64,000 nt of DNA, from the NCBI GenBank assembly GCA_022571845.1, contig JACZXB010000006.1, positions 115,005 through 179,004 on the forward strand, given 5' to 3'. The translations under genes and the position numbers were made by a program. The notes under the pieces are model-generated. The model searched no databases. It saw nothing but the letters and a program-made list of their open reading frames with translations, and had not been told where the DNA came from. The stretch is from Candidatus Zixiibacteriota bacterium (GTDB lineage Bacteria > Zixibacteria > MSB-5A5 > GN15 > FEB-12). The stretch's first letter is position 1. Each line of letters begins with the position of its first letter. Positions 35,781-45,284 of the stretch are shown here, piece by piece.

Positions 35781-36472
35781 TGCGGGGGGACGAACCGATA
35801 ACCGACCCCGCGAACTGTTTCAAAAAGGACCGGCTTGTTCGGGTTTATTTCAAATATTTTTCTCAATTTCAAAATAAAATTATCTATCGTGCGGCTTGTT
35901 GGATAGTTGTGATAACCCCAGATGGCGTCGAGCAAATCATCACGGCTGACAACTTCGCCGCTATGCTCCACCAAATATTTTACAACCATGCACTCTTTGC
36001 GTGATAGTTTATGAGTACCGCTGGGAGCGGTTGCTTCGAAAGTCTTAAAGTTTATGGTGCAGCCGGCGAAATTATACTCTGCTGACAAAGAGCGTTCTGC
36101 AGTCAGCCAGGAGTTTCTGCGGAAGATACCATGTATGCGGGCCAGAAGTTCCTGTGTATCAAACGGCTTGGTAATGTAGTCATCACCGCCGGCGACCAAG
36201 CCTTCTATCTTATGCTCTGTCTGATCTCGGGCTGTCAGAAACAGGACAGGCGTAATATTTCCTTGTGAACGAATCTGCTTGCAAACATTGATGCCATCTA
36301 CAAAAGGCATCATGATGTCCAATAAAATCAGGTCAAAGTCGTTTTTTTCAAGAATATCAAGAGCCTGTTTACCGTCGCGAACATGCTCAACTTCGTACTT
36401 CTGAGATTTTAGTATCAATGTCAGTGCATCTGCAAAATTTCTGTCATCTTCTGCCAAAAGCAGTGTTTTCAA
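35771..36472 (-). CDS. OmpR/PhoB-family response regulator
   Basis: A 233-residue regulator: receiver domain with D9/D10, acceptor D52 (LLDIMMPFVDG) and K in TKPF, then a winged-helix DNA-binding domain (LSRKECMVVKYLVEHSGEVV, FETVRGVGYRFV). The start is TTG, overlapping the kinase stop as TTGA, with GAGAGG upstream. It is co-transcribed with the kinase. Repeats of PhoB type upstream of the neighbouring TonB receptor and 7TM genes are plausible binding sites. Confidence 0.92.
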   Translation of the reverse strand: MKTLLLAEDDRNFADALTLILKSQKYEVEHVRDGKQALDILEKNDFDLILLDIMMPFVDGINVCKQIRSQGNITPVLFLTARDQTEHKIEGLVAGGDDYITKPFDTQELLARIHGIFRRNSWLTAERSLSAEYNFAGCTINFKTFEATAPSGTHKLSRKECMVVKYLVEHSGEVVSRDDLLDAIWGYHNYPTSRTIDNFILKLRKIFEINPNKPVLFETVRGVGYRFVPPQKN

Positions 36473-37446
36473 TGTTCTTTGCCTCTCTTTATTATAATGA
36501 GGAACTTTATCCCTTTCGACGGTCCATCAGAAATAACCGAAATTGTGCCGCCATGGGAATTTATGATTTCTCTCGCAATATACAAGCCTAAGCCAGTGCC
36601 ATAGGAAGGTCTGGTCAGCTCCGGTCCGGCACGGTAGAATTGGTCGAAAATACTGGCCAGCTCTTCCTTGTCCACCCCGCAGCCATTATCGCCAATATTT
36701 AGTGAAATTATATTATTGTTTAAAGAAAGTTCAACTATGATTTCAATATCCCGACCCTCGTTATGTACCAGTGAATTTTCCAGAATCAAATCAATAGCTT
36801 TACCAATAGAACGCCGGTCGCCATAGATTCGCACACTTTCTTCAATATCCGTTTTTAGTCTATAATTTACATTTGTGTAAAACTTGTTTAAAGCGTCTAG
36901 GCGCTGGCCCAGAAGTTGCGAAAGATCAAAAGATTCATAGCTGCTCTTTTCGGTTAAGCCATGGTGTCGGGCTACTTCGAGAACATTTTCTACCTGTCTC
37001 ATTAAGCGGTAAACATCGTGCTTTATTTTTGGCAAGATGTCCTGCTTCTCTTGTTCTGCTATTTCGGGAGTCAGCAGGCTGTCTACGTAGAGGTTGATAG
37101 AAGCCAGAGGTGTTTTAAGTTCATGGGTAATAGCCATCATAAAATTTTCCTGCTGCTGGCGAAGCTCCCTTTGCTTGACTAAGGTTCTGTAAATCATCCA
37201 GAGGCCTGCCAGAAGAACCAGAAAAAACACAACTGCTTCCAGCATAACCATTCTTTGCCGCGAACTCTCCTGCTCATAAATGTGTTCAATTACTTCGGGT
37301 GAGGCGCCCAGTTCCTGAGACATTTCAATTTTTTCGTCGATTACACGCTCCATCAGAATAAACCACCAGACAGCGTTCGCCATCAGAAATATCAGCATGA
37401 AGTTGAAAACCAGAAATGCCGCTCTTGGTTTTAGCTGAAGCTGCAT
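36469..37446 (-). CDS. Membrane sensor histidine kinase
   Basis: A 325-residue kinase. Two membrane helices (~10-30 and ~70-88) enclose a short ~40-residue periplasmic loop, too small for a typical sensor domain. Then HisKA with the acceptor His in AITHELKTPLASI, and an ATPase with ENSLVHN, IGDNGCGVDKEEL and GTGLGLYIAREII. It pairs with the regulator at 35771 through a 4-base overlap. The small loop suggests sensing in or near the membrane, possibly with the nearby 7TM protein; this is inference. Confidence 0.92.
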   Translation of the reverse strand: MQLQLKPRAAFLVFNFMLIFLMANAVWWFILMERVIDEKIEMSQELGASPEVIEHIYEQESSRQRMVMLEAVVFFLVLLAGLWMIYRTLVKQRELRQQQENFMMAITHELKTPLASINLYVDSLLTPEIAEQEKQDILPKIKHDVYRLMRQVENVLEVARHHGLTEKSSYESFDLSQLLGQRLDALNKFYTNVNYRLKTDIEESVRIYGDRRSIGKAIDLILENSLVHNEGRDIEIIVELSLNNNIISLNIGDNGCGVDKEELASIFDQFYRAGPELTRPSYGTGLGLYIAREIINSHGGTISVISDGPSKGIKFLIIIKRGKEH

Positions 37447-37556
37447 TACTATAGCCCTCGATAATTCCTAATCAACATCATTACGAAGAAACGATAGAGT
37501 TGGCATGAATCAAGGAGATTAATGAAGAAAATTTGAAGTCAGAACTTTGTTTCAAC

Positions 37557-38270
37557 TCAGGCAGCAGCAACATCCTGCTGAGCTTTCCGCTGAAATGAGA
37601 ACAGGGGGGATTTTACACAGTACTTATAACCGGCATAAATCAGAAGAATACCGATAAATTCTGCCACATACAGCACCTCGGTATAACCTGCTCGGCTCAT
37701 CCCCCCGCCGATTCCCGGCAAGATCGCTCCGATTGCTATAAGTGTGTTTCCCTTGACCCGGTGTTTCATATCGGCCACTGACCGATAACGGACCGCCGAT
37801 AAAATAGCCCCGCCTACTAAGAAAATAAAAGCATAGGTATTGATAAACGGCGAAATCAATCTTATCCAGCTCCAGATAATAACATCCCCCTGGGGGAGAT
37901 GCGACTTAACCAGACTGTAGTCCAGTGGTGTTAAGATAACCATTGTAGAGCCGAACAGAATAGCCGTCACCAGTATGACCGAAAGAATATGGGCGGTTCT
38001 TTTTTTCAGCATTAGATAAACAGTTCCCTGCGCCAAAGGTGCACCCCCCATTAAGGCCCCGGCAATATACCATGATCGAAAAAGTGGGTCGCTCCAGCCA
38101 AATATCGTTATCAAAGACTCAATCAAAGTTCCGAGCCCGAAAGCAGTCACCCCAAACCCCCACCAGAGAATATGCGTAGAGTTCGCTTTGCCTGAGTAGT
38201 GCCTAAACAGGGAAGAGGCAAAATAAATGCAGAACAGGGTTGTCAGTATTGGTAAATAGTATAGCCACAT
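37557..38270 (-). CDS. Seven-helix membrane protein, unknown function
   Basis: A 237-residue integral membrane protein with about seven hydrophobic helices, starting at residue 2 (WLYYLPILTTLFCIYFAS) and ending with EFIGILLIYAGYKY and a short cytoplasmic-type tail. I do not recognise the family. It is directly upstream of, and on the same strand as, the histidine kinase gene, 110 bases away. A PhoB-like direct repeat lies 40-60 bases before its start, so it is probably regulated with the TonB receptor. Confidence 0.75.
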   Translation of the reverse strand: MWLYYLPILTTLFCIYFASSLFRHYSGKANSTHILWWGFGVTAFGLGTLIESLITIFGWSDPLFRSWYIAGALMGGAPLAQGTVYLMLKKRTAHILSVILVTAILFGSTMVILTPLDYSLVKSHLPQGDVIIWSWIRLISPFINTYAFIFLVGGAILSAVRYRSVADMKHRVKGNTLIAIGAILPGIGGGMSRAGYTEVLYVAEFIGILLIYAGYKYCVKSPLFSFQRKAQQDVAAA

Positions 38271-38309
38271 AAGTTTATCTGTTCGTTAGATAAAAACTTT
38301 CTACTATTA

Positions 38310-38331
38310 AATTGTCATAGAATTGTCATCA
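38310..38331 (-). promoter_or_regulatory. Pho-box-like direct repeat before 7TM gene
   Basis: TTGTCAT (38312-38318), AGAA, TTGTCAT (38323-38329): a perfect 7-bp direct repeat with 11-bp period. The 22 bases 38310-38331 recur exactly at 62717-62738. Read toward the gene, the inner ATGACA lies about 19 bases before TTATCT, as a -35/-10 pair would. Confidence 0.6.
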
Positions 38332-38399
38332 TCTAACATTATCCAACAGGCGGATTAATCAGTAAATAGCCTAGATGTCCTATTTAACGATACAATATC

Positions 38400-39314
38400 T
38401 TATTCAGTCAAATCCCGATACAATAGACCTAAAAAGGCTTCGTTTGATACAAAGCCATTGTACTTTGCATCAAATTCCGAAGTCGGTTTTGATGCTATAA
38501 TCTGCTCCAACGTTTTTCCACCAGCGACCATTTCAGAAACTCGCGCAAAAATCGTGCTCAACATCTTGTGATAACCTTCAATTCCGGCTTTGTCGGTAAT
38601 ATCGCCGTGGCCCGGAATAATCTTTGTCTTGTCGCCCGCTAATTTTATAATCTTTTCTACTGCCGCTATGACCCCGGAGACTGAGCCGCCGTTATCCATA
38701 TCAATAAACGGATAAGTACTGGTAAACAAAATATCACCGCCGTGAATAACATCGGCTTTGGTAAAATGAACAATGGCATCGCCGTCGGTGTGTGCCGGTC
38801 CCACGTGAATAATGTTAACATTGTCGCCATTTAAGTGAAGAGTGATATCCTGCTCGAATGTTATAACAGGCAGACCAATCTCCGGCACAGGCGGGGAAGT
38901 GCTATTGAAAAACGGCACAACCAGCTCAACTGAAAGCCTTTTTCTGACATTCTGATGAGCAACAATAACAGTTCCGGATTTCCCCTGCAGTTCGTTGCCA
39001 CCGGTATGGTCGCCGTGGAAATGAGTATTTAAGAGAAAAGTATTGGCTGATTCTGAGACTATGCTGCCGCTCAGTTCGTCTATCATTGCTATGATTTTTT
39101 CATGAAGCGGGGCGAACTGGTCATCGATGATGAAAATACCATCGCTTCCAAAAGAGAGGCCGATATTTCCACCGGCCCCTTGAAGCATATAAATATTGTC
39201 GGTAAGCTTTACCGATGTAATCAGGACTTTATCTAAGTCCTGAGCCCTGACTGTGCTAAACGAGGTCAGTATGAGCACAGCCGTTACCACTAGAATAATT
39301 TGCTTTGTTTGCAT
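38400..39314 (-). CDS. Exported MBL-fold metallo-hydrolase
   Basis: A 304-residue protein with a signal peptide (1-~24, ends VRA) and a metallo-beta-lactamase fold with a full metal site: NTHFHGDHTGG, HVGPAHTDGDAIVHF, GGDILF and IPGHGDIT. It resembles the broad group of periplasmic MBL hydrolases (SoxH/B3-like); the substrate is unknown. ATG 39314 follows AGGAG at good distance; the frame opens eight codons upstream with TTG. It is 67 bases downstream of the RND pump gene on the same strand, so it may be the tail of that operon. Confidence 0.85.
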   Translation of the reverse strand: MQTKQIILVVTAVLILTSFSTVRAQDLDKVLITSVKLTDNIYMLQGAGGNIGLSFGSDGIFIIDDQFAPLHEKIIAMIDELSGSIVSESANTFLLNTHFHGDHTGGNELQGKSGTVIVAHQNVRKRLSVELVVPFFNSTSPPVPEIGLPVITFEQDITLHLNGDNVNIIHVGPAHTDGDAIVHFTKADVIHGGDILFTSTYPFIDMDNGGSVSGVIAAVEKIIKLAGDKTKIIPGHGDITDKAGIEGYHKMLSTIFARVSEMVAGGKTLEQIIASKPTSEFDAKYNGFVSNEAFLGLLYRDLTE

Positions 39315-39381
39315 TTTGGCTCCTTTTATTTTGAGCAAAAATGCAATTGCAAATTATGTTTTACAACAAAAATTCTTCAAG

Positions 39382-42300
39382 CTACTCGGCCTCGCTAATT
39401 GCACGTTTCCTATTAACGATGTAAAACAAGACCGGCACCACTACCAGCGTTAAAGCTGTAGACGACACTAGTCCGCCTATCATTGGTGCCGCGATGCGCT
39501 GCATAACTGCCGAACCGGCACCATGACTGAACATAATCGGCAGGAGCGCTATTAATGTTGTGGCCACGGTCATCAGCTTTGGCCGGACACGCTCCACGGC
39601 ACCTTCCATTACCGCCGACTTAAGATCATCAGCTGTGTTTAGTCTGCCTTCGCTCTTGTACCGTTTCTTAGCTTCTTCCAGATAGACCAGCATTACCACA
39701 CCTGTTTCTGTGGCCAGACCGGCCAGGGCAATAAAACCGACGTAGACTGCTACCGAGGTGTTGTAACCCAGGAAATAAAAAAGCCAAATACCTCCAACTA
39801 AAGCAAACGGAAGCGTCAAAAGTACAATCAGGCAGTCGCTAAGATTTTTGAAATGCAAATATAACAGAAAGAAGACTATAAAGAGTGTCAGCGGAAGTAT
39901 GACTTTCATCTTTTCTCTGACCGACAGAATATTTTCGTATTGCCCTGACCAGATCAGCGAATAGCCTTCAGGAAGAGCTACTTCCGCTCGTACTTTACGT
40001 CTGGCGGCTTCTACGAAATTGCCGATATCACTGCCGGTAAGATCTACGTAAACCCAGGCCGTCGGCCGGGCGTTTTCAGATTTGATCATGGTAGCGCCTT
40101 TGGCAAATCTGATATCGGCCAGATGCCCCAGCGGCACTCTGCCTTTGGCAGGTGTATCAATCAGCACGTTTCTGATAGCTTCGGGTGTGTCACGTAGTTC
40201 GCGGGGATAACGGACATTGACAGAGTATCTTTCACGTCCTTCAATATTGTAGGCTATGCTCATGCCACCAACCGCCGACGAAATCGTCCTTTGAACATCA
40301 CCAACAGTCAACCCATAGGCAGCTGCCTTGAAGCGGTCGATGTCTATATCAAGATAGTTGCCGCCGGTGATACGCTCTGCATAAACGGTTCTGACACCGG
40401 GCATTCCTTTTACAGAAGACTCAATTCTTTGGGCAATGTTATTGAGTGAATCAAGATTTGGCCCCATTACCTTTATTCCGACCGGCGTCTTGATACCGGT
40501 GGCCAGCATGTCAATGCGGGTCCTGATAGGCATCGTCCAGGAATTGGTAAGTCCCGGAAACTGAATAGCTCGGTCAAGTTCATTGATAAGTTTTTGCGGT
40601 GTCATTCCTTTCCGCCACTGGTCGCTGGGTTTGAGCATGATAGTTGTTTCCAGCATCGTCAGTGGCGCCGGGTCAGTGGCCGTTTCGGCCCGACCGACTT
40701 TGCCGAAGACCCTTTCAACTTCCGGAAACGACATTATGATCTTGTCAGTTTGCTGTAATAATTCTTTGGCTTTTCTGATTGAAATACCAGGCAGGGTAGT
40801 AGGCATATAGAGCAAGTCACCCTCGTTGAGCGGCGGCAGAAACTCAGAGCCCATATTGAGAAGTGGGAAGATACTTACCAGTAGAATTACAAGCGTAATT
40901 ACCATAGTTATTATTCTGTGCTTTAAGGCAAAAGAAATTACAGGCTTATAAAGTGCTATACTTATTCGAGAAATCGGGTTTCGTTTCTCAGAACGAATCT
41001 TGCCTTTGAGGAACAAAGCAATCATTGCCGGAATAACAGTAATTGATAATAGTGCGGATGCGGCCATGGCAAACGTTTTTGCGTAAGCGAGCGGTTTAAA
41101 CAGCCGGCCTGATTGACCCTCCAGCGCCAGTATAGGCAGAAACGAAATCGTAATTATCAGAAGTGAAAAGAAAAGCGCCGGGCCGACTTCTTTAGCAGCA
41201 GCGATAATCGACTCGTTGCGGGAAATCTTGCCGGCGTCTTTTTCCAGATGCTTGTGAGCATTTTCTACCATTACAATTGAAGCATCGACCATCACGCCAA
41301 TGGCGATAGCAATACCTCCTAACGACATGATGTTGGCGTTAATACCCAGCAGATGCATGGTCAGCAGCGAAAGGCCGACTCCGGCCGGAAGAGTTACTAC
41401 CGCAATGATTGTAGAGCGTACGTGCAGCAAGAACAAGAAAGTAATCAGAACTACAATTAATATTTCTTCAATAAGTGTGTTACGAAGGTTGACTGTCGCC
41501 CTGTCGATTAACGCCGAACGGTCGTAAACGACCAGTACTTCTACACCTTCAGGGAAACTTGCCTCAAGTTCACTTAATCTGACTTTGACTCGGTCAATGA
41601 CTTCCCGGGCGTTTTCTCCGAAACGCATTATTATGATGCCGCCTACCGCTTCGCCCTCTCCGTTAAGTTCAGCTACGCCGCGTCTTATTTCCGGGCCGTA
41701 CTGAATATTAGCAACCGAAGAAAGCAAGAGAGGTACGCCGTTCGGAAGCAATTTTATTGGAATAGAAGCCAGGTCATCAAGAGATCCAAAATATTCTTCA
41801 GAGCGAACCATAAACTCAGTTTCGCCGAGTTCTATTAGCCGTCCGCCAACTGCGCCGCTGGATTTCTTTATGGCGCTTATAACATGGTGCAAACTGATAT
41901 CGTGGAACTCAAGTTTTTGCGGGTCAACTTCGACCTGATACTGCCGGACATAACCGCCCACCGAGGCAACCTCGGATACTCCCTTAAGCGACGACAGTTC
42001 GTATTTCAAAATCCAGTCCTGCAAAGAACGCAGTTCTGCCAGGTCATGTTTGTTTTCTTTGTCTACCAGGGCGTACTGATAAACCCAGCCGACACCGGTG
42101 GCGTCCGGACCGAGTTTTGGAATAACACCATCGGGGATACGATCGGAAACCTGCGAGAGATATTCCAAAATGCGGGAGCGAGCCCAGTATATGTCTGTAC
42201 CATCTTCAAAAATTATATAGACGAACGAAAGACCGTAGTAAGAATAACCGCGAACTGTTTTGGCGCCCGGCACGGCCAGCATAGCGCTTGAAATCGGATA

Positions 42301-42498
42301 AGTTACCTGGTCTTCTACGACCTGTGGCGGCTGGCCGTCATATTCGGTCTGAATGATTACCTGGACATCAGACAAATCCGGTATGGCGTCTACGGCAATG
42401 TTATTGGCGGCATAATATCCGGCGAATAAAGTCAGCACCAAAAAAGTAAGCACCAGCCAGCGGTTATTTATCGAGTATTCAATAAGTTTGTTAATCAT
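39382..42498 (-). CDS. cusA: Cu(I)/Ag(I)-type RND efflux pump
   Basis: A 1038-residue RND transporter of the heavy-metal efflux (CusA/CzcA) family: first helix at ~12-30, two large periplasmic loops, twelve helices. The motif GGIAIAIGVMVDASIVMVEN in TM4 matches the CusA-like (monovalent Cu/Ag) subgroup, rather than the DGAV form of Czc-type pumps. It exports metal from periplasm and cytoplasm through CusB and CusC. It starts 12 bases after the cusB stop. Confidence 0.93.
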   Translation of the reverse strand: MINKLIEYSINNRWLVLTFLVLTLFAGYYAANNIAVDAIPDLSDVQVIIQTEYDGQPPQVVEDQVTYPISSAMLAVPGAKTVRGYSYYGLSFVYIIFEDGTDIYWARSRILEYLSQVSDRIPDGVIPKLGPDATGVGWVYQYALVDKENKHDLAELRSLQDWILKYELSSLKGVSEVASVGGYVRQYQVEVDPQKLEFHDISLHHVISAIKKSSGAVGGRLIELGETEFMVRSEEYFGSLDDLASIPIKLLPNGVPLLLSSVANIQYGPEIRRGVAELNGEGEAVGGIIIMRFGENAREVIDRVKVRLSELEASFPEGVEVLVVYDRSALIDRATVNLRNTLIEEILIVVLITFLFLLHVRSTIIAVVTLPAGVGLSLLTMHLLGINANIMSLGGIAIAIGVMVDASIVMVENAHKHLEKDAGKISRNESIIAAAKEVGPALFFSLLIITISFLPILALEGQSGRLFKPLAYAKTFAMAASALLSITVIPAMIALFLKGKIRSEKRNPISRISIALYKPVISFALKHRIITMVITLVILLVSIFPLLNMGSEFLPPLNEGDLLYMPTTLPGISIRKAKELLQQTDKIIMSFPEVERVFGKVGRAETATDPAPLTMLETTIMLKPSDQWRKGMTPQKLINELDRAIQFPGLTNSWTMPIRTRIDMLATGIKTPVGIKVMGPNLDSLNNIAQRIESSVKGMPGVRTVYAERITGGNYLDIDIDRFKAAAYGLTVGDVQRTISSAVGGMSIAYNIEGRERYSVNVRYPRELRDTPEAIRNVLIDTPAKGRVPLGHLADIRFAKGATMIKSENARPTAWVYVDLTGSDIGNFVEAARRKVRAEVALPEGYSLIWSGQYENILSVREKMKVILPLTLFIVFFLLYLHFKNLSDCLIVLLTLPFALVGGIWLFYFLGYNTSVAVYVGFIALAGLATETGVVMLVYLEEAKKRYKSEGRLNTADDLKSAVMEGAVERVRPKLMTVATTLIALLPIMFSHGAGSAVMQRIAAPMIGGLVSSTALTLVVVPVLFYIVNRKRAISEAE

Positions 42499-42510
42499 TA
42501 CCGTAAACTC

Positions 42511-43929
42511 CTAATGTTGTTGGTGAGCATTGCCCCCACCTGAATTGCTGGCGATGGCTTCGTTAAGCCTGGTTTCGCTGTCGAGCATAAACTGTCCGGA
42601 AACTACGACCTCTTCGCCCGTCTCAAGCCCCTCAAGTATTTCAACCAGGTCGCCGTCTGCAACCATACCGGTCTTTATGTCTCTGGCTCTAAACTCTCCA
42701 GGCGCGGTTTCAATAAAGACCAGCTGGCGCATGCCTGAGTTTATAACTGCCGAGCGAGGGATAAATATAGAGTGGTCAGGCGTTATCGTGCTAATCCTGA
42801 CTTCTGCGAACATCGCCGGTTTTAAACGGTTTTTAGTGTTATCAATGTTTACACGAATCTCAGCTTGACGGTTACTGTTAAGAAAAGGTGATATGTAAAT
42901 TATTTTTGATGTAATTTCTTCACCTGGTAAAGATGGCGAAGTGATGGTTACTTTCTGTCCGTAACTTATATAGGGCAAGTCTTGCTCATAGACATATGCC
43001 GAGATCCAGACAGATGACAGATCTGCTATCTTGAACAAGTCCTGACCTGGGGTAATATGGTCACCTTCTTGCACGAACTTGTCGGTTACTATCCCGCTAT
43101 AGGGAGACTTGATGGTCATTGTCATTGTAGCTTCACCCGAATCATTAAGACGCTTGATCTGTTCGTCTGTAATGTCCCAGTTTTTAAGACGACTATAGGT
43201 GGCTCCCAGTAATCTTGGCCGTACCGTTGAGCTTCTTCCATCTTCGGAATCAAACGATTTGTAAGCTATCAGGTATTCATTCTGGGCTGCGACCAATTCG
43301 GGAGAATATATTTCAAGCAACGGCTCACCAGATTTAACATGTACGCCCGTTTCATTAATGTAGAGCTTTTCCACGTAGCCCTGGATTTTGACATTTATAG
43401 TGAATTGCTCAGATTCGCGATAGGACACTTGTCCGTAGACACGAATAGTTCTGGTTAGTTTTTTAGAGTCAACTTTAGTTGTAGCCACGGCCATGTTCTG
43501 ACGGGTTATCGGGTCAATCAAAACGGCACCATCACCTCTGCCTTTATGAATTTTGGGGACAAGGTTCATATTACAGATGGGGCAGATGCCGGGTTCGTTA
43601 ACGATTATTTGCGGGTGCATGCCGCAAGTGTATTGCTGGACTTTGCTGTCTGACTCGGAACTGCTTTCCATTTCGGGCATATGCTCCATACTGGAACTGC
43701 TTTCCATTTCAGAATGGTCATGAGCTTTTTCTTTCGGAACCAGATTCATATTGCACTTCGGGCAAAGTCCGGGTTCGTTTGAGACAACTTCGGGATGCAT
43801 CGGGCAGGTATAGACCTGTGACGAGTCGGCCTTCGCCTTTTCGTCTGTCTTTTTATCTGAACAGCCTGATACAATAACCAGGGCTGATGCCGCAAATAGA
43901 ATTATCATTGCGTAAATTGTCTTTTTCAT
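42511..43929 (-). CDS. cusB: Efflux RND periplasmic adaptor lipoprotein with metal-binding motifs
   Basis: A 472-residue membrane-fusion protein. The signal ends at a lipobox (VSGC), so it is a lipoprotein. Two copies of a heavy-metal-binding motif follow (YTCPMHPEVVSNEPGLCPKC and TCGMHPQIIVNEPGICPIC, each then NMNLVPK), separated by a Met/His/Ser-rich linker (HSEMESSSSMEHMPEM). The HlyD-type barrel-sandwich and beta-barrel domains come after. ATG 43929 lies eight bases after GGAG and just past the cusC stop; an in-frame ATG at 43944 overlaps that gene. It links CusA to CusC and delivers Cu/Ag. Confidence 0.92.
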   Translation of the reverse strand: MKKTIYAMIILFAASALVIVSGCSDKKTDEKAKADSSQVYTCPMHPEVVSNEPGLCPKCNMNLVPKEKAHDHSEMESSSSMEHMPEMESSSESDSKVQQYTCGMHPQIIVNEPGICPICNMNLVPKIHKGRGDGAVLIDPITRQNMAVATTKVDSKKLTRTIRVYGQVSYRESEQFTINVKIQGYVEKLYINETGVHVKSGEPLLEIYSPELVAAQNEYLIAYKSFDSEDGRSSTVRPRLLGATYSRLKNWDITDEQIKRLNDSGEATMTMTIKSPYSGIVTDKFVQEGDHITPGQDLFKIADLSSVWISAYVYEQDLPYISYGQKVTITSPSLPGEEITSKIIYISPFLNSNRQAEIRVNIDNTKNRLKPAMFAEVRISTITPDHSIFIPRSAVINSGMRQLVFIETAPGEFRARDIKTGMVADGDLVEILEGLETGEEVVVSGQFMLDSETRLNEAIASNSGGGNAHQQH

Positions 43930-43933
43930 TTTG

Positions 43934-45205
43934 TTATTCTCCATATTCTTTGCCGGTCAGTTCATCAAGAACCGCTTGTGTCTGATGGAACTGTTTGACA
44001 ATATTTAAATGTGCCAGTTTAGAATTTAGCAGTATAATCTGATCATCCATTACCGCTTTAAGATCAATCTGACCGACTTCATGGGCAGCAAAGGCTGCCT
44101 CGAAGGCAGCTTCTGCCAGAGGGATGATCGTTTTTTGATACTGTTTCGCCTGCTTATTAAGGCTTCCCAGTTGTTGTTGGGTGTCCTTAATTGATTGCTG
44201 CAATAAAATACTGATAGACTTTTCTTCCGCCTGTGCGGCCAATAGTTCCTGCCGCTTGGCCCGAACTTCGTTTTTCTGCTTTGCAAAAAACCATAGCGGA
44301 ACTGACAGACCGACTTTGAAAGAGAGGAAGTCTTCGCCGCCAATTGGTTCGGTCAACTCGTCACTTCGAATTCTATAATCAATTCCCAGCATGAAATCCG
44401 GTAAATATTCGGAACGTGCCAGAGACTCTTTATTTTTGGCAGCGCTAATATTAAAACGAGCTCTGGCCAGACTGGGGTTGCCAGTTACTGCATTTATCCC
44501 TGCTGGTAAAACCGTATCAATTTTAAGCGGGAGTAATGCTGCAATTTCTGTAGATACGATAAAGGAATCATTGGTCAAGTGTCCTAGTCTTAACAACCAG
44601 GATTTTTGATTGGATTCAAACTGCAGTTTTTTATTGCTCAATTCGGCGCTTTTTATTTCTGAAGAAATTACTTCTTCAAGAGAACTTTCGCCGTTGGCAT
44701 ATCTGGTCTCAACAAACTCTATTATGTCTTTACTTATTTCTATGTTTTCATCTATCAATTTTGTCGCCAGAACCCAGTAAGAATAGTCGTAGTAGCTTTC
44801 TTTGACCTGACGTACGACCCTATTACGGGCGATTTTTACATTTTCTGACTGTACATCGGATATCGAATGTGCCAATTTTGACTTGGCCGACAATTTGCCC
44901 GGCCAGGGGATAGGCTGCATAAATCCAATAGACTTGCCGGACATAGGCGTCTGGTCGAATGACAAAGACGAGCGCGGCATGTTTGAAGCTGCGATTGTCA
45001 GCTGTGGGTCAGGCAGAGCGCCGGCTGCTTTTGATGCAAAGTCAGCAGAGCTGTGCAAATATTTTGCAGCGATTATATTGGTATTGTTGTCCAGCGCTTT
45101 TTTAATTAAAGAGTCAAGCGCCAGCGGTCCGCCAAAACTTTGTGCTCCCGGCATGCTGAGAAAAACAAACAGCAGGGCGGGCCGGAAAAATCCTCTTATA
45201 GCCAT
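43934..45205 (-). CDS. cusC: TolC-family outer-membrane efflux channel
   Basis: A 423-residue outer-membrane factor with signal peptide (ends AQSFGG region) and the internally repeated helical hairpins of TolC proteins (NNTNIIAAKYLHSSADFASK; SLARARFNISAAKNKESLAR). It forms the outer duct of the Cus-type pump. GTGGAG lies before the ATG. It overlaps or abuts cusB, which supports one transcript. Confidence 0.9.
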   Translation of the reverse strand: MAIRGFFRPALLFVFLSMPGAQSFGGPLALDSLIKKALDNNTNIIAAKYLHSSADFASKAAGALPDPQLTIAASNMPRSSLSFDQTPMSGKSIGFMQPIPWPGKLSAKSKLAHSISDVQSENVKIARNRVVRQVKESYYDYSYWVLATKLIDENIEISKDIIEFVETRYANGESSLEEVISSEIKSAELSNKKLQFESNQKSWLLRLGHLTNDSFIVSTEIAALLPLKIDTVLPAGINAVTGNPSLARARFNISAAKNKESLARSEYLPDFMLGIDYRIRSDELTEPIGGEDFLSFKVGLSVPLWFFAKQKNEVRAKRQELLAAQAEEKSISILLQQSIKDTQQQLGSLNKQAKQYQKTIIPLAEAAFEAAFAAHEVGQIDLKAVMDDQIILLNSKLAHLNIVKQFHQTQAVLDELTGKEYGE

Positions 45206-45237
45206 AATAAAACTCCACTTTCATAAATGGTTGAATT

Positions 45238-45261
45238 AAAAAAATAGGCATGGCTATGCCC
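45238..45261 (-). terminator. Weak terminator or attenuator before cusC
   Basis: On the minus strand GGCAT-AGCC-ATGCC is followed by TATTTTTTT. It lies between the Cys-rich gene and cusC. The stem has only five pairs, so partial read-through is likely. Confidence 0.5.
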
Positions 45262-45284
45262 GTAATTCGACTATAAAGGATTGT

